Under the pieces are notes generated by a model. It searched no databases. It saw only the letters and a list, made by a program, of their open reading frames with translations, and was not told the DNA's origin. From Acidimicrobiia bacterium (GTDB lineage: Bacteria > Actinomycetota > Acidimicrobiia > Spongiisociales > UBA4744), in contig JAOTUY010000024.1 in the NCBI GenBank assembly GCA_029863625.1, positions 1-41,749 of the forward strand: a stretch of 41,749 nt of DNA, read 5' to 3'. Position numbers and translations under genes: made by a program. Within the stretch, counting starts at the first letter, position 1. Each line of letters opens with the position of its first letter. Shown here piece after piece: positions 8,117-15,370 of the stretch.

Positions 8117-8299
8117 GTGCGGGATGAATCCTTCGGCGAGGTGACGGCCCAGCACGATGCAGGCGACAGGGTTGCTGAGCGCTCCCACATAGGCGGCGAT
8201 GTCGTCCGTCCGCGAGAATGTCATTCAGTCCGTCTCTCCGTGCGGGCCGGCCATGTACCCGTCGCCGCTGGTCTGGACCTGCAGCTTGAACGTCCGCAT
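8117..8299 (-). pseudogene. Dihydrofolate reductase-like (RibD C-terminal family) N-terminal fragment with nonsense codon
   Basis: Starting at ATG 8299 the minus strand encodes MRTFKLQVQTSGDGYMAGPH followed by GETD, a close match to the N-terminus of small RibD-C/DHFR-like reductases. A TGA follows (8227-8229) where the family usually has tryptophan (GEMDWM). The same frame continues MTFSRTDDIAAYVGAL and then VLGRHLAEGFIPH, which is also the family's sequence. So one TGG-to-TGA change explains the stop. After FIPH the homology ends abruptly and cupin sequence begins, so about two thirds of the gene is missing. Confidence 0.72.
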
Positions 8300-8636
8300 T
8301 CAGAGATCGAGTCCGACCGCCGCCACCGGGGCGGTGATCGTCATCTGCGGTGGGCCGGCGACCAGCGGACCAAACGCGGTCACGGCGGGGAGGGCCGCGG
8401 CGTCAAGTGCTCCTCGACGGCTCAGCGCTCGTCGGGCCGCAGTGCCCGGAGAATGCAGAATTCGATCGGACCGCCGGGACCCATCGGGACGCCTGCACAC
8501 TCGAGCGGGGAGAACCCGACACCGGCCAACAGGCGCGCGCAGATCCCGGAGGCGCCGCTCGCACCCGCCTCGATCCCGTGCGGCACCCGCGCACCCCGCT
8601 CGCTCGACGCCCGCCTCGACGCCCCCGGCGGAGGGG
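8300..8636. other. Gap without a recognisable gene
   Basis: No intact gene is identified. Two minus-strand reading frames look mildly protein-like near their ends (ARLLAGVGFSPLECAG and GGPIEFCILRALRPDER before a stop at 8422; ALPAVTAFGPLVAGPPQMTI before a stop at 8300). They may be tails of further decayed genes, but I recognise neither. Confidence 0.4.
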
Positions 8637-9537
8637 TTACGCCGCGTCGACTCCCCGGATGAACTCGGTGATGGCTGCGGTGCCGGCGTCCGGCTGCTCG
8701 ACGAGGACCATGTGCCCGGCACCTGGGATCGTCACCAGGCGGGCGCCCGGAATGACGTGCTGCGCCTGCAGAGGATCGTTGTGAGCCTCGTCGAGCCCCC
8801 GTGAGCTCGTCCTCACCGGCCATGATCAGGGTCGGTGCCTGGATCCGGGCGAGCAGCTCCGGTGGGTTGCCTGGATGGCCGAACACCTCGCGGAGCATCG
8901 GCACCGCCTCGGGCACCAGCTGCGCCATGAACCGTTGCCGCCACGTCTCGCGGTCGTCTGCGCGTGCCGAGTCGGACATGAACGTCGTCCCGAACATGTT
9001 CCGCATGACCTGCTCGGTCACGCGCTGCCGCACCGCGGCGCCGACCGGTCCCAGCAGTCGGCTGCCGCGCACCGCCCACCCGAGTACCCCGACCTGCCGC
9101 AGATCCGCGCGGGAGACGCGTCGCGTGCTGAGCCCGATCAGGACCAGCGAGCGGACGCGATCGGGGTGGCGAGCCGCCAGACGGATGCCGACGAACCCGC
9201 CGATCGATGCCCCGACCCAGTGGCACCTGTCGACGCCCAGCTGGTCGACCAGCGCGACCGCGTCGTCGTAGAGCCCTTCGGTCCCCAGCAGGTGCCGTGA
9301 CGGCTGGGGAGCTCCGAGGCCGCTGTCGCCCTGACCACGGTGGTCGTACCTGAGGCACCGGTAGTCACGGCTCAGCGCAGCGAAGGGCGCGTCGAACAAC
9401 CCCCGGTTCGTGAACAGCGCCGGCGAGAACACAACAGTCTGCGTGCCGCTGCCGACCTCTTCGACCCGCAGCTCGGTTCCGTTCACCGAGGCGGTCCACT
9501 CCCGGCCTTCTCGTTCTGCTCTCGGTTCTGCAGTCAT
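8637..9537 (-). pseudogene. Alpha/beta-hydrolase, single frameshift in a C5 run
   Basis: From ATG 9537 (SD GGAGGT seven bases upstream) the sequence is a typical alpha/beta-hydrolase: VVFSPALFTNRGLFDAPFAA, RYDHRGQGDSG, then the nucleophile elbow GASIGGFVG and APTLIMAGEDELTG. The frame then breaks at the C5 run 8796-8800 on the plus strand (G5 in the gene). With four bases in the run, it continues LDEAHNDPLQAQHVIPGARL, then IPGAGHMVLVEQPD with the catalytic histidine, and ITEFIRGVDAA to TAA at 8637. All triad residues would then be present, at about 300 residues. Either a recent mutation or an indel error in the assembly; the uncorrected frame runs on to 8422 as nonsense. Confidence 0.75.
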
Positions 9538-9896
9538 CGAGACCACCTCCAGGCTAATTGTGTCATCGTCGGTCGTGCCCTTCCAGGGCCCAAGGTCACT
9601 TAAGGATCCCCGTAGCTGCGCTGCCCTAGTAGGTTCGGCGAACTCACCGAACGCAGGGTTGGCGACACCGTACGCGAACGAACGCGCATTTCGCTCACTG
9701 GGGTGAGCGTTGTCGGAGTCTGGTGATCATCGGCGCCAAAAGCGAAGTTTGTACTTTGTCTAGCGACGGTCAGTCCCTCCGACTCTCCGACCAGGAGAGG
9801 TTGGATCGGTCCGGGACGGGTCCGGACGCGGCGCCGCGTCCATTGCACGATCGAGACCGAGCGCGTATGTCGGCGGCCTTGTCGAGCCGGGGGTCT
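9538..9896. other. Gap with a short hairpin, no gene seen
   Basis: No convincing coding sequence on either strand. A perfect 7-bp inverted repeat CGCTCAC-TGGG-GTGAGCG lies at 9692-9709, and a weaker GTTCGG/CCGAAC pair near 9634. They precede the minus-strand hydrolase and could be regulatory or terminator-like. Confidence 0.4.
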
Positions 9897-9994
9897 CGGG
9901 CGAACCCAGCCGCCTCCGCAGCCGTCGCGAACGATGCCGCGTGTTCCGGCTGTGCGAAGATGCCCACGTTCACGCCAATTAGTCCCCACTGCAT
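9897..9994 (-). pseudogene. N-terminal fragment of a luciferase-like (LLM, F420-type) oxidoreductase
   Basis: From ATG 9994 on the minus strand the first 31 residues read MQWGLIGVNVGIFAQPEHAA followed by SFATAAEAAGF. This is the standard first strand and helix of luciferase-like monooxygenases, including F420-dependent ones. The expected continuation (EAAGFESVW...) is lost directly after GF and the rest of the TIM barrel is missing. The call rests on a short stretch. Confidence 0.5.
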
Positions 9995-10181
9995 GCCTGC
10001 TTCCCTCATCGACTCAGGTCGATCCTACGTTCAACCTCTTCGCCTGGAGCGGAGTCCTCGCGACGACAGAAGCTCCAGTGCAGGCTCGCCGCTCCAGACG
10101 CGTGGCGAGATTCTGTTACAGCGGTTGGGTAGGTTGGGTCGGGCGCAGCTCAGAGTGGGCTCGGGCGCAGAAGGAGGCGAC

Positions 10182-11003
10182 ATGGCCTATCCGCATGGCC
10201 TGTTCACTTGGACGGACATCTCCTTGCCAGACCCGGCCGCCGGGAGCAGGTTCTACGCCGATTTGTTCGGCTGGAAGGCCGAGGACCAGCACGATCCGGA
10301 CGGCCACTACATCTACACCATGTTCTCGAAGGGCGGGAAGTCGACGGCCGGGCTTGGTCCGCTACTTTCCGGCGTCGAGGACAGCGGGTTCCCCCCGATG
10401 TGGAACTCCTATGTCAGCGTCGACAGTGTCGACGACACGATCGCCAGGTGGACGGCGGGCGGTGGCTCGGTAGTCATGTCGGCGATGGACGTCATGTCGT
10501 CGGGTCGAATGGCCTTCGTCGCCGACCCGGAGGGCGCCGTGGTGGCCTTGTGGCAGGCGGGCGACCATGTCGGCGCCGGGGTGTTCAACGAGCACGGTGC
10601 GCTTTCCTGGAATGAGTTGAACGCCCGTGACTCGGCGGCAGCCCGCCAGTTTTACGGGGCGGCTCTCGGCTGGGAGTTCGAGAAGTTCGGTGGCGACGAT
10701 GCATCGATGGAGTACTGGCTGATCCGCCTCCCGGGCAAGGTGCCAGGAGCGCCGTTGCAGAACGATCAGTACAACGGCGGCGTCATGACGATGGACGAGA
10801 ACTGGCCGGCCGATATCCCGCCGCACTGGATGGTTTACTTCCAGGTGGACGACACCGACGCCGCGGTTGCCCGCCTCTCCGACCTGGGCGGCTCGGTGTC
10901 CGTGCCCGCCTTTGACTCGTCGGCCGGGCGCATCGCCGTGGTTGGCGACCCCCAGGGCGGGACGTTCTCGCTGATCGCTCCCCCGTCCCAGCCGCAGAGC
11001 TGA
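10182..11003 (+). CDS. VOC-family protein with two glyoxalase-like domains
   Basis: The 273-residue product has two vicinal-oxygen-chelate modules. The first (about 5-115) begins GLFTWTDISLPDPAAGSRFY and contains YADLFGWKAE. The second (about 130-265) contains LSWNELNARDSAAARQFYGA and ALGWEF. Each ends with a DPEGA or DPQGG turn before a hydrophobic strand. Two-module VOC proteins of this length are common in actinobacteria and resemble the mycobacterial 27-kDa antigen Cfp30B group; no substrate is known to me. ATG 10182 is chosen because AAGGAGG lies four bases upstream. A longer open frame extends upstream to 9723 but is not protein-like. It stands alone among decayed genes. Confidence 0.9.
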   Translation: MAYPHGLFTWTDISLPDPAAGSRFYADLFGWKAEDQHDPDGHYIYTMFSKGGKSTAGLGPLLSGVEDSGFPPMWNSYVSVDSVDDTIARWTAGGGSVVMSAMDVMSSGRMAFVADPEGAVVALWQAGDHVGAGVFNEHGALSWNELNARDSAAARQFYGAALGWEFEKFGGDDASMEYWLIRLPGKVPGAPLQNDQYNGGVMTMDENWPADIPPHWMVYFQVDDTDAAVARLSDLGGSVSVPAFDSSAGRIAVVGDPQGGTFSLIAPPSQPQS

Positions 11004-11272
11004 GCCGGCGCCGGGACGGGCGAAACATCCTGTTGGAGGGGTGACCAGGGATCAACAAAACGGGTTGAGCCATTCCACCATGCGGAGTGCCCGCATCGTC
11101 CGGGGGCCAATCCGCGCTGTGCCTATCCCGGGCGGGTGGAGGTGCGGCGTTTGCCAGACGGAATCTGATCCCGAGCGGGAGCGGGTCGGCTACCGCGGAG
11201 CGGATTTTTGGGCGTCTGATCCACTGCTACAACCGGAATAGTGACCCAGCTACGGAAGCTCTTGGCGGCGGG

Positions 11273-12082
11273 GTGGCTAGATTCCCGGTTGTGGGTAGGA
11301 AGAACGCGGGGACAGTCGAGGAGGCTGAGCTCGCCTCGTACTTCGGGGTGGCGCCGGAAATCGTGGGGTTCGTGTCCGAGTTGCTCCAGGATCTGTCGGA
11401 GCTGGGGAGCGACCCCGAGTTGATCGTCCAATGGCTACGGGACGCGGGCCTGGCAGGGGCACAGACCCGGGTATTGGACCTGGGGTGCGGCAAGGGTGCG
11501 GTGGCCGTTGCTGTCGCAGAAGCGCTCGGGTGCCGGGTGGATGGCGTGGACGCCCTGTCGGGATTCGTGGAAGTCGCGCGAGGGCAAGCACGGAGGCTCG
11601 GGCTCGAGCACCTCTGTCATTTCGACCTCGGTGACCTGCGTGAGACCGTACAGGATGCTCGCGGCTACGACGCCGTGCTCCTGATCGCAGTGGGCGTCCT
11701 GGGATCAACCGCGGACATAGTGGGTGGCTGCCGTCGCTGTGTCGCGTCCGGTGGTCTGATAATCATCGACGGCGCCTACCTGCGGGAATCGGAGAAGCTC
11801 GTGTTCCCTGGGTACGAGGAGCTCACCACGCGTGACGAGACGCTGCGGCAGCTCACCTCCTACGGTGATCATCTGGTGCGGGAGCTGACCCTCTCTGTCG
11901 AAACGGTGCGCGCCCAGAATCTGCGCTACACCGGGTGGATCGTACACCGGGCCGACGAGTTGTCAGCGCGGTACCCCGAGCACGCCGATGCCTTCCACGC
12001 CTACTTGGAAAAGGAACAGCAGGAGTGTGCGATCCTCGAAACGGCCGTCACGTGTGCCACCTGGATGCTTCAACGGGCGTAG
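11273..12082 (+). CDS. Class I SAM-dependent methyltransferase
   Basis: The core has motif I as RVLDLGCGKGAVAVAVAEAL followed by the acidic RVDGVDALSGF strand end, then YDAVLLIAVGVLGS and a GGLIIIDGAYL strand. All are standard for Rossmann-fold methyltransferases that use S-adenosylmethionine. The substrate is unknown. The C-terminal half (about residues 180-270) is helical and charged. The open frame reaches back to 11087, but the first 62 codons are low-complexity and arginine/serine-rich, so GTG 11273 is offered as a likely start. No good Shine-Dalgarno sequence decides it. It has no operon partner. Confidence 0.82.
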   Translation: MARFPVVGRKNAGTVEEAELASYFGVAPEIVGFVSELLQDLSELGSDPELIVQWLRDAGLAGAQTRVLDLGCGKGAVAVAVAEALGCRVDGVDALSGFVEVARGQARRLGLEHLCHFDLGDLRETVQDARGYDAVLLIAVGVLGSTADIVGGCRRCVASGGLIIIDGAYLRESEKLVFPGYEELTTRDETLRQLTSYGDHLVRELTLSVETVRAQNLRYTGWIVHRADELSARYPEHADAFHAYLEKEQQECAILETAVTCATWMLQRA

Positions 12083-12311
12083 CCCCCGACAAGTGCCGAC
12101 GCGACGTCACCCCGACTTCCCCGCACAACACCCTTCGACCGCGTCGTCGACCCGGCATCTTCGAACACCGCCGCCCCGCGATCCGAGGAGCCGACGTAAG
12201 CGAGCGCATAGGCGCCGTTCCTAGGGGGGTGGGCCATACGGGCGGGCTGGCCCTCGATCAGATGACCTCTGTCAGGCCACCCGCTACGTCGAGCAGCGAA
12301 TCGCCGAAACC

Positions 12312-12606
12312 TTGACGACTCAACAGGATGACGCCGCCCAGGAGACGGATGTGAGGAACCGACGCCAGAAAGGACGCACTTACCCCGAGAACTGGCGCCG
12401 GTGCCGAGAGTGCGGAGCGATCGTACCGCTCAAGGCACACGACTGCCAGTCGGCTCCCTCAGCGGGGAAGGGAAACAGCCCAGAAAGCCCTGAGCGCCGC
12501 CGCCGGTCAGATCAGCGCCTTGCGGCTCGTGGTTGAGAGTCTGCGCGGCCGGGAGATCAGCGACTGGGTGATGGCCAACAATTTCGACTATGCAGACCGG
12601 GGATGA
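12312..12606 (+). pseudogene. Possible small gene split by a frameshift, family unknown
   Basis: From TTG 12312 the first frame reads NWRRCRECGAIVPLKAHDC, a CxxC...HxC pattern that could be a zinc knuckle. Past about 12458 this frame becomes arginine/serine-rich. The +1 frame instead gives ETAQKALSAAAGQISALRLV, ESLRGREISDWVMANNFDYA and a TGA at 12606, which looks like real protein. Frame one also stays plausible upstream of 12312 (LCQATRYVEQRIAETLTTQQ). This suggests one gene with an extra base near 12455-12460. I recognise no family. Confidence 0.3.
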
Positions 12607-12699
12607 ACCTGAAAGGCGATCACGACAGATGCCACCAGCCACCAACGCGGCAACCGAAACCAATCGATCACGGCGAACCGTTGCCCCACTGACGTCGGT

Positions 12700-13062
12700 C
12701 TACCCAAGTACACCAGCTGGAAATTCGAGAAGCTGCCAAGCGAGAGCCGCGGCAATCAGCCACATCGCGAACCCGATCATGATGAGCAGTTTCCCGCCCG
12801 ACAGATCCTTGAGGGCAGTTATCAGTTTCGAGATGTCTTCAAAACTGGGCGCGCCCTGAATACCGAATTCGGTTCGTTTATCTTTCTTTTTCGCATCTCT
12901 CGCGGCCTGGGCGTCGAGGTACATCCAGATAATCCCCGCCGCAATCATCACTGCGCCGGTGGCCAACGCAAGAGGAATGAACCAGTCGATCTTATCTGCA
13001 CGGTTGGTCAGGAACGTGATCAACTTGTCCGTGTTGTCGACCTGGGCGATAACTAGCTCCAT
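12700..13062 (-). CDS. Small two-helix membrane protein, unknown function
   Basis: The 120-residue product starts MELVIAQVDNTDKLITFL and has two clear transmembrane segments (about 28-48, FIPLALATGAVMIAAGIIWM, and about 91-112, LLIMIGFAMWLIAAALAWQL). They are separated by a charged linker rich in lysine and aspartate. The ATG at 13062 is chosen over longer in-frame starts because GGAGGT lies four bases upstream. I do not recognise the family. It is on the same strand as the Hcp-like gene about 670 bases upstream, and the intervening DNA holds several inverted repeats. A functional link is speculative. Confidence 0.7.
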   Translation of the reverse strand: MELVIAQVDNTDKLITFLTNRADKIDWFIPLALATGAVMIAAGIIWMYLDAQAARDAKKKDKRTEFGIQGAPSFEDISKLITALKDLSGGKLLIMIGFAMWLIAAALAWQLLEFPAGVLG

Positions 13063-13170
13063 ATCGACCTCCATAGATACTCCGACCAACGAACGCTACA
13101 CCCTCTCTTCGGTGCCTTGCGGTGTAAAGGGGGGCATCTCCTATGCGCTGGGAATCGGTGGCTCCAGTAT

Positions 13171-13184
13171 CGGGTAATTACCCG
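13171..13184. promoter_or_regulatory. 14-bp perfect palindrome
   Basis: CGGGTAATTACCCG is a perfect palindrome about 110 bases upstream of the minus-strand membrane-protein gene (start 13062), a plausible position for a dimeric repressor site. No regulator gene is adjacent. Confidence 0.4.
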
Positions 13185-13221
13185 ACCAGCTTGCGGTTCG
13201 CGGGGTTATCGAAGGTCAGAT

Positions 13222-13277
13222 TGGTCCCGGTCAGGGTCCAGATGCCCCGTAAAGGACGCCCCTCCCGACCGGGACCA
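13222..13277. repeat. Long-armed inverted repeat, possible structured RNA
   Basis: TGGTCCCGGTC (13222-13232) pairs perfectly with GACCGGGACCA (13267-13277) across a 34-base loop. The loop holds GATGCCCC (13241-13248), which is complementary to GGGGCATC at 13131-13138, so alternative pairings exist. A further hairpin CCACCAG/CTGGTGG lies near 13350-13373. The block 13063-13389 contains no gene. Confidence 0.4.
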
Positions 13278-13389
13278 CATATTTCATCGGCCGGTTTTCG
13301 GCAATCCTTAAAGGGGAATCAGTGGCTATACCCCTCCATGACCGCCACCAGGAACGGTTGGCTGGTGGCAACTATGGGTCATTGAGGCT

Positions 13390-13665
13390 TTACCCGAGTG
13401 GCGTCCGATGGCACCGCATTTCGGTGGAGGATGCCGCCGCCCGATGGCTGGCGTGATACCAACCCTCCCCCGACAACTCCAGATCACCGAACACCCACCC
13501 CCAAACCCGTAGCTCGTTGACGGGTTCGGTCAGGGCGGTGCCGGTGGCTTGTTCGAGGTCGGTGACAAGTTGGGGGCGGCTACGGAGCAGGTCGAGGATC
13601 TGTTGATGAGGGTCAGGGATCGGTACACACGACCTTGAGGGGGTTCTAGCCGCCGTCAGTGACAC
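13390..13665 (-). CDS. Small winged-helix-like protein, possibly partial
   Basis: The 91-residue frame contains HQQILDLLRSRPQLVTDLEQ, then TGTALTEPVNELRVWGWV and GDLELSGEGWYHA. This is a helix-helix-wing pattern similar to small winged-helix DNA-binding domains, in which the wing ends in a short beta hairpin. The first 15 residues and the last 15 do not look conserved, and no Shine-Dalgarno sequence marks a start, so it may be a fragment of a larger gene. It is on the same strand as the Hcp-like gene, 63 bases downstream of its stop. Confidence 0.4.
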   Translation of the reverse strand: MSLTAARTPSRSCVPIPDPHQQILDLLRSRPQLVTDLEQATGTALTEPVNELRVWGWVFGDLELSGEGWYHASHRAAASSTEMRCHRTPLG

Positions 13666-13728
13666 GAAAGCCTGGAACGGGTGGTGGTGGGCTCCAGCTA
13701 GTTGCCGGAGCCCACCATACTCATGGCT

Positions 13729-14394
13729 CTACTTCTCGACCTTCCACGAATATTCCACGTTGCCCTTCTTGCTTCCGTCATCGTCGTACTCGGTATAGGT
13801 GACTTTGATCTCCTCGAAGTTGTTGGCGAGCACCACGGTAGGTAGCCCACCATCAGCCGAGGCGTTGACGTTGTAGCTGGTGACCTGCACGTTCTTCAGC
13901 TCGTATCTGAGATACGTAGCACGAGCACCGCCGTAGGTGCCGGTCAGCTCGATCTCAAGCATGGGGATTACCGCACCCTTGAGCAGTTTCTCAACCAGCT
14001 TGGGTGTGGACTTGTCGTAGAGGTACGTCAAGACCAGGTCTTCGATAATCGGTGCGCCCCGACGGCGAGACACACCGGTCGCCGGTCCGGTAGGGCTCTC
14101 CACACCCCACTCCATCGACAGCACATCGCTCCACTTGCCATGCTTGTCATCCACCGACTCGCCGTCGACACCGTCGTACTTGGCGAAGATGTTTCCCCCC
14201 AATCCGCCAACCTGGTCAATCTGGAACGCCAGGCCGCCATTGACGAGATCGGAGCTTCCCGCCGATGGCGCCAACGGGGCGGAGGCCACCTCGGACCTAT
14301 CGGTGACCACCATCCAGGCGGTCAACATGAACAGGACCAGGGCAACGACTACCACCGTGTCCCAGCGGTTCTCCACACTCGATTTCATTTCCAT
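13729..14394 (-). CDS. Membrane-anchored Hcp-like protein (T6SS tube-protein family)
   Basis: The 221-residue product has a short basic N-terminus, one hydrophobic helix (about residues 12-33, VVVVALVLFMLTAWMVV, an anchor or uncleaved signal) and a low-complexity linker. An Hcp1-family beta-barrel domain fills about residues 60-221. Hcp landmarks are YDGVDGESVDDKHGKWSDVL, the SMEWGV strand, IEDLVLTYLYDKSTPKLVEK, YLRYELKNVQVTSYNVNAS and FEEIKVTYTEYD. Hcp normally forms the hexameric type VI secretion tube and has no membrane anchor. No other T6SS gene is in the window. AAGGAGG lies four bases before ATG 14394, while ATG 14388 is also possible. Exported Hcp-fold proteins of unknown role are the best comparison. 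Confidence 0.8.
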   Translation of the reverse strand: MEMKSSVENRWDTVVVVALVLFMLTAWMVVTDRSEVASAPLAPSAGSSDLVNGGLAFQIDQVGGLGGNIFAKYDGVDGESVDDKHGKWSDVLSMEWGVESPTGPATGVSRRRGAPIIEDLVLTYLYDKSTPKLVEKLLKGAVIPMLEIELTGTYGGARATYLRYELKNVQVTSYNVNASADGGLPTVVLANNFEEIKVTYTEYDDDGSKKGNVEYSWKVEK

Positions 14395-15021
14395 CATTCC
14401 TCCTTCCTCACGCAGCACGAAGGCTCATCCTGCGCAAACGGGTAGCGAGCAGACCTCTTATCGCCAATTGGCCAAATTCCTAAAGACAGATCGCGCAGGG
14501 TCGTGCCCGTCGGAGCAACCCGCTCCGACGAGGGGGAGCGTATGCCCTATTCGACAACCATGCGCTCTTTGGAGACCCACTGCAACCGATACGACGAAAA
14601 GTGAACCCGCAATCATTCGAGAGCCAATTGCTGTCTCGCGCCCGGGGCGCGGCGTTGGGGACTCGGGACCGTTACCTGGGATCGGTGTCTACCGGGAATG
14701 GTTCCTTGTCGGCTGTCAAAAGGCGAGCGACGCAAACCCTTGGGCCAACTGGCGGTGGTAACTCTTCCAGATAAAGGGATGACTAGCGCCGATTGCCACA
14801 TATGCCGGTAATCCACTTGGGCTTTCGCGATGATCCTTGGAGGGTGGTTTCGAGGTTCGGGGAGGTGGGGCGATGAGATTGTTGACTCGTATCCAAATCG
14901 GACATGTTGTGGTACGGGTGCTGGCCGTCGGGTGCGGGCCTGCTGTTGATGATCCGAACGATCCGCGGTCGCACCTCACCGGGATCGGATTCGGCGGTGC
15001 CGACACCAAGGCGTGGCAGCA
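14395..15021. other. Long gap with one strong hairpin, no gene seen
   Basis: About 630 bases without a convincing gene on either strand. A perfect 8-bp stem GTCGGAGC-AACCC-GCTCCGAC is at 14509-14529, about 115 bases upstream of the Hcp-like start. It could be a terminator or an operator. Open frames across 14716-15276 (minus) and 14837-15082 (plus) look like chance frames. Confidence 0.5.
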
Positions 15022-15332
15022 ATGGAGGCAGTCGTATAAGAAGAAGACGGGCCACCGGATGTTCTCCGGCTCACGGAGGTGAACAGACCCACCCTCAAGA
15101 ATGACGAGGTGTTGATCAGGATCCATGCGACGACCGGGACAGCAGGGGACCGGGGGAGGGCGTAACCTCAACGTGACCACCCGGTTCCTGGGTCTTCTGT
15201 TTGGAAAGAACTTCGGTCTCGTGAGACCAAGGTACGCGATTCTCGGGTATGAGCTAGCTGGGGGGATCGAGGCCATTGGCAGAGATGTGACGCGGTTTGG
15301 TGTGGGTGACCAGGTCTTAGGACCCCAGATTA
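15022..15332 (+). pseudogene. Zinc-free alcohol dehydrogenase (MDR) N-terminal relic
   Basis: ATG 15022 starts MEAVV, then TAA (15037-15039) stands where the family has tyrosine. The same frame continues [20 protein letters not shown], then [17 protein letters not shown] to a stop at 15163. The homology carries on in the +1 frame as NVTTRFLGLLFGKNFGLVRP, then RYAILGYELAGGIEAIGRDV and TRFGVGDQVLG. It stops near 15332, before the Rossmann domain. One nonsense codon, one frameshift and a truncation together make this a clear relic of an NAD(P)-dependent alcohol dehydrogenase/quinone reductase. Confidence 0.82.
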
Positions 15333-15370
15333 GATCCTTTGCGGTCTCGGGCGATGGCCCGCTTGAACAT

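Noticed and set aside
8227..8229. TGA read as tryptophan (recoding)
   Set aside because: Many intact genes here use TGA as a normal stop (for example pabBC and livH), and the rest of this gene is decayed.
9741..9761. Sixth heptamer-repeat site
   Set aside because: Only one or two units (GTACTTT) are visible, which is too short to separate from chance.
13729..14394. Type VI secretion locus
   Set aside because: Only the Hcp-like protein is seen; no VipA/B, TssK, ClpV or VgrG homologue lies in the window.
14716..15276. Minus-strand gene of 186 residues
   Set aside because: The translation is low in conserved pattern and lies opposite the alcohol dehydrogenase relic on the plus strand.
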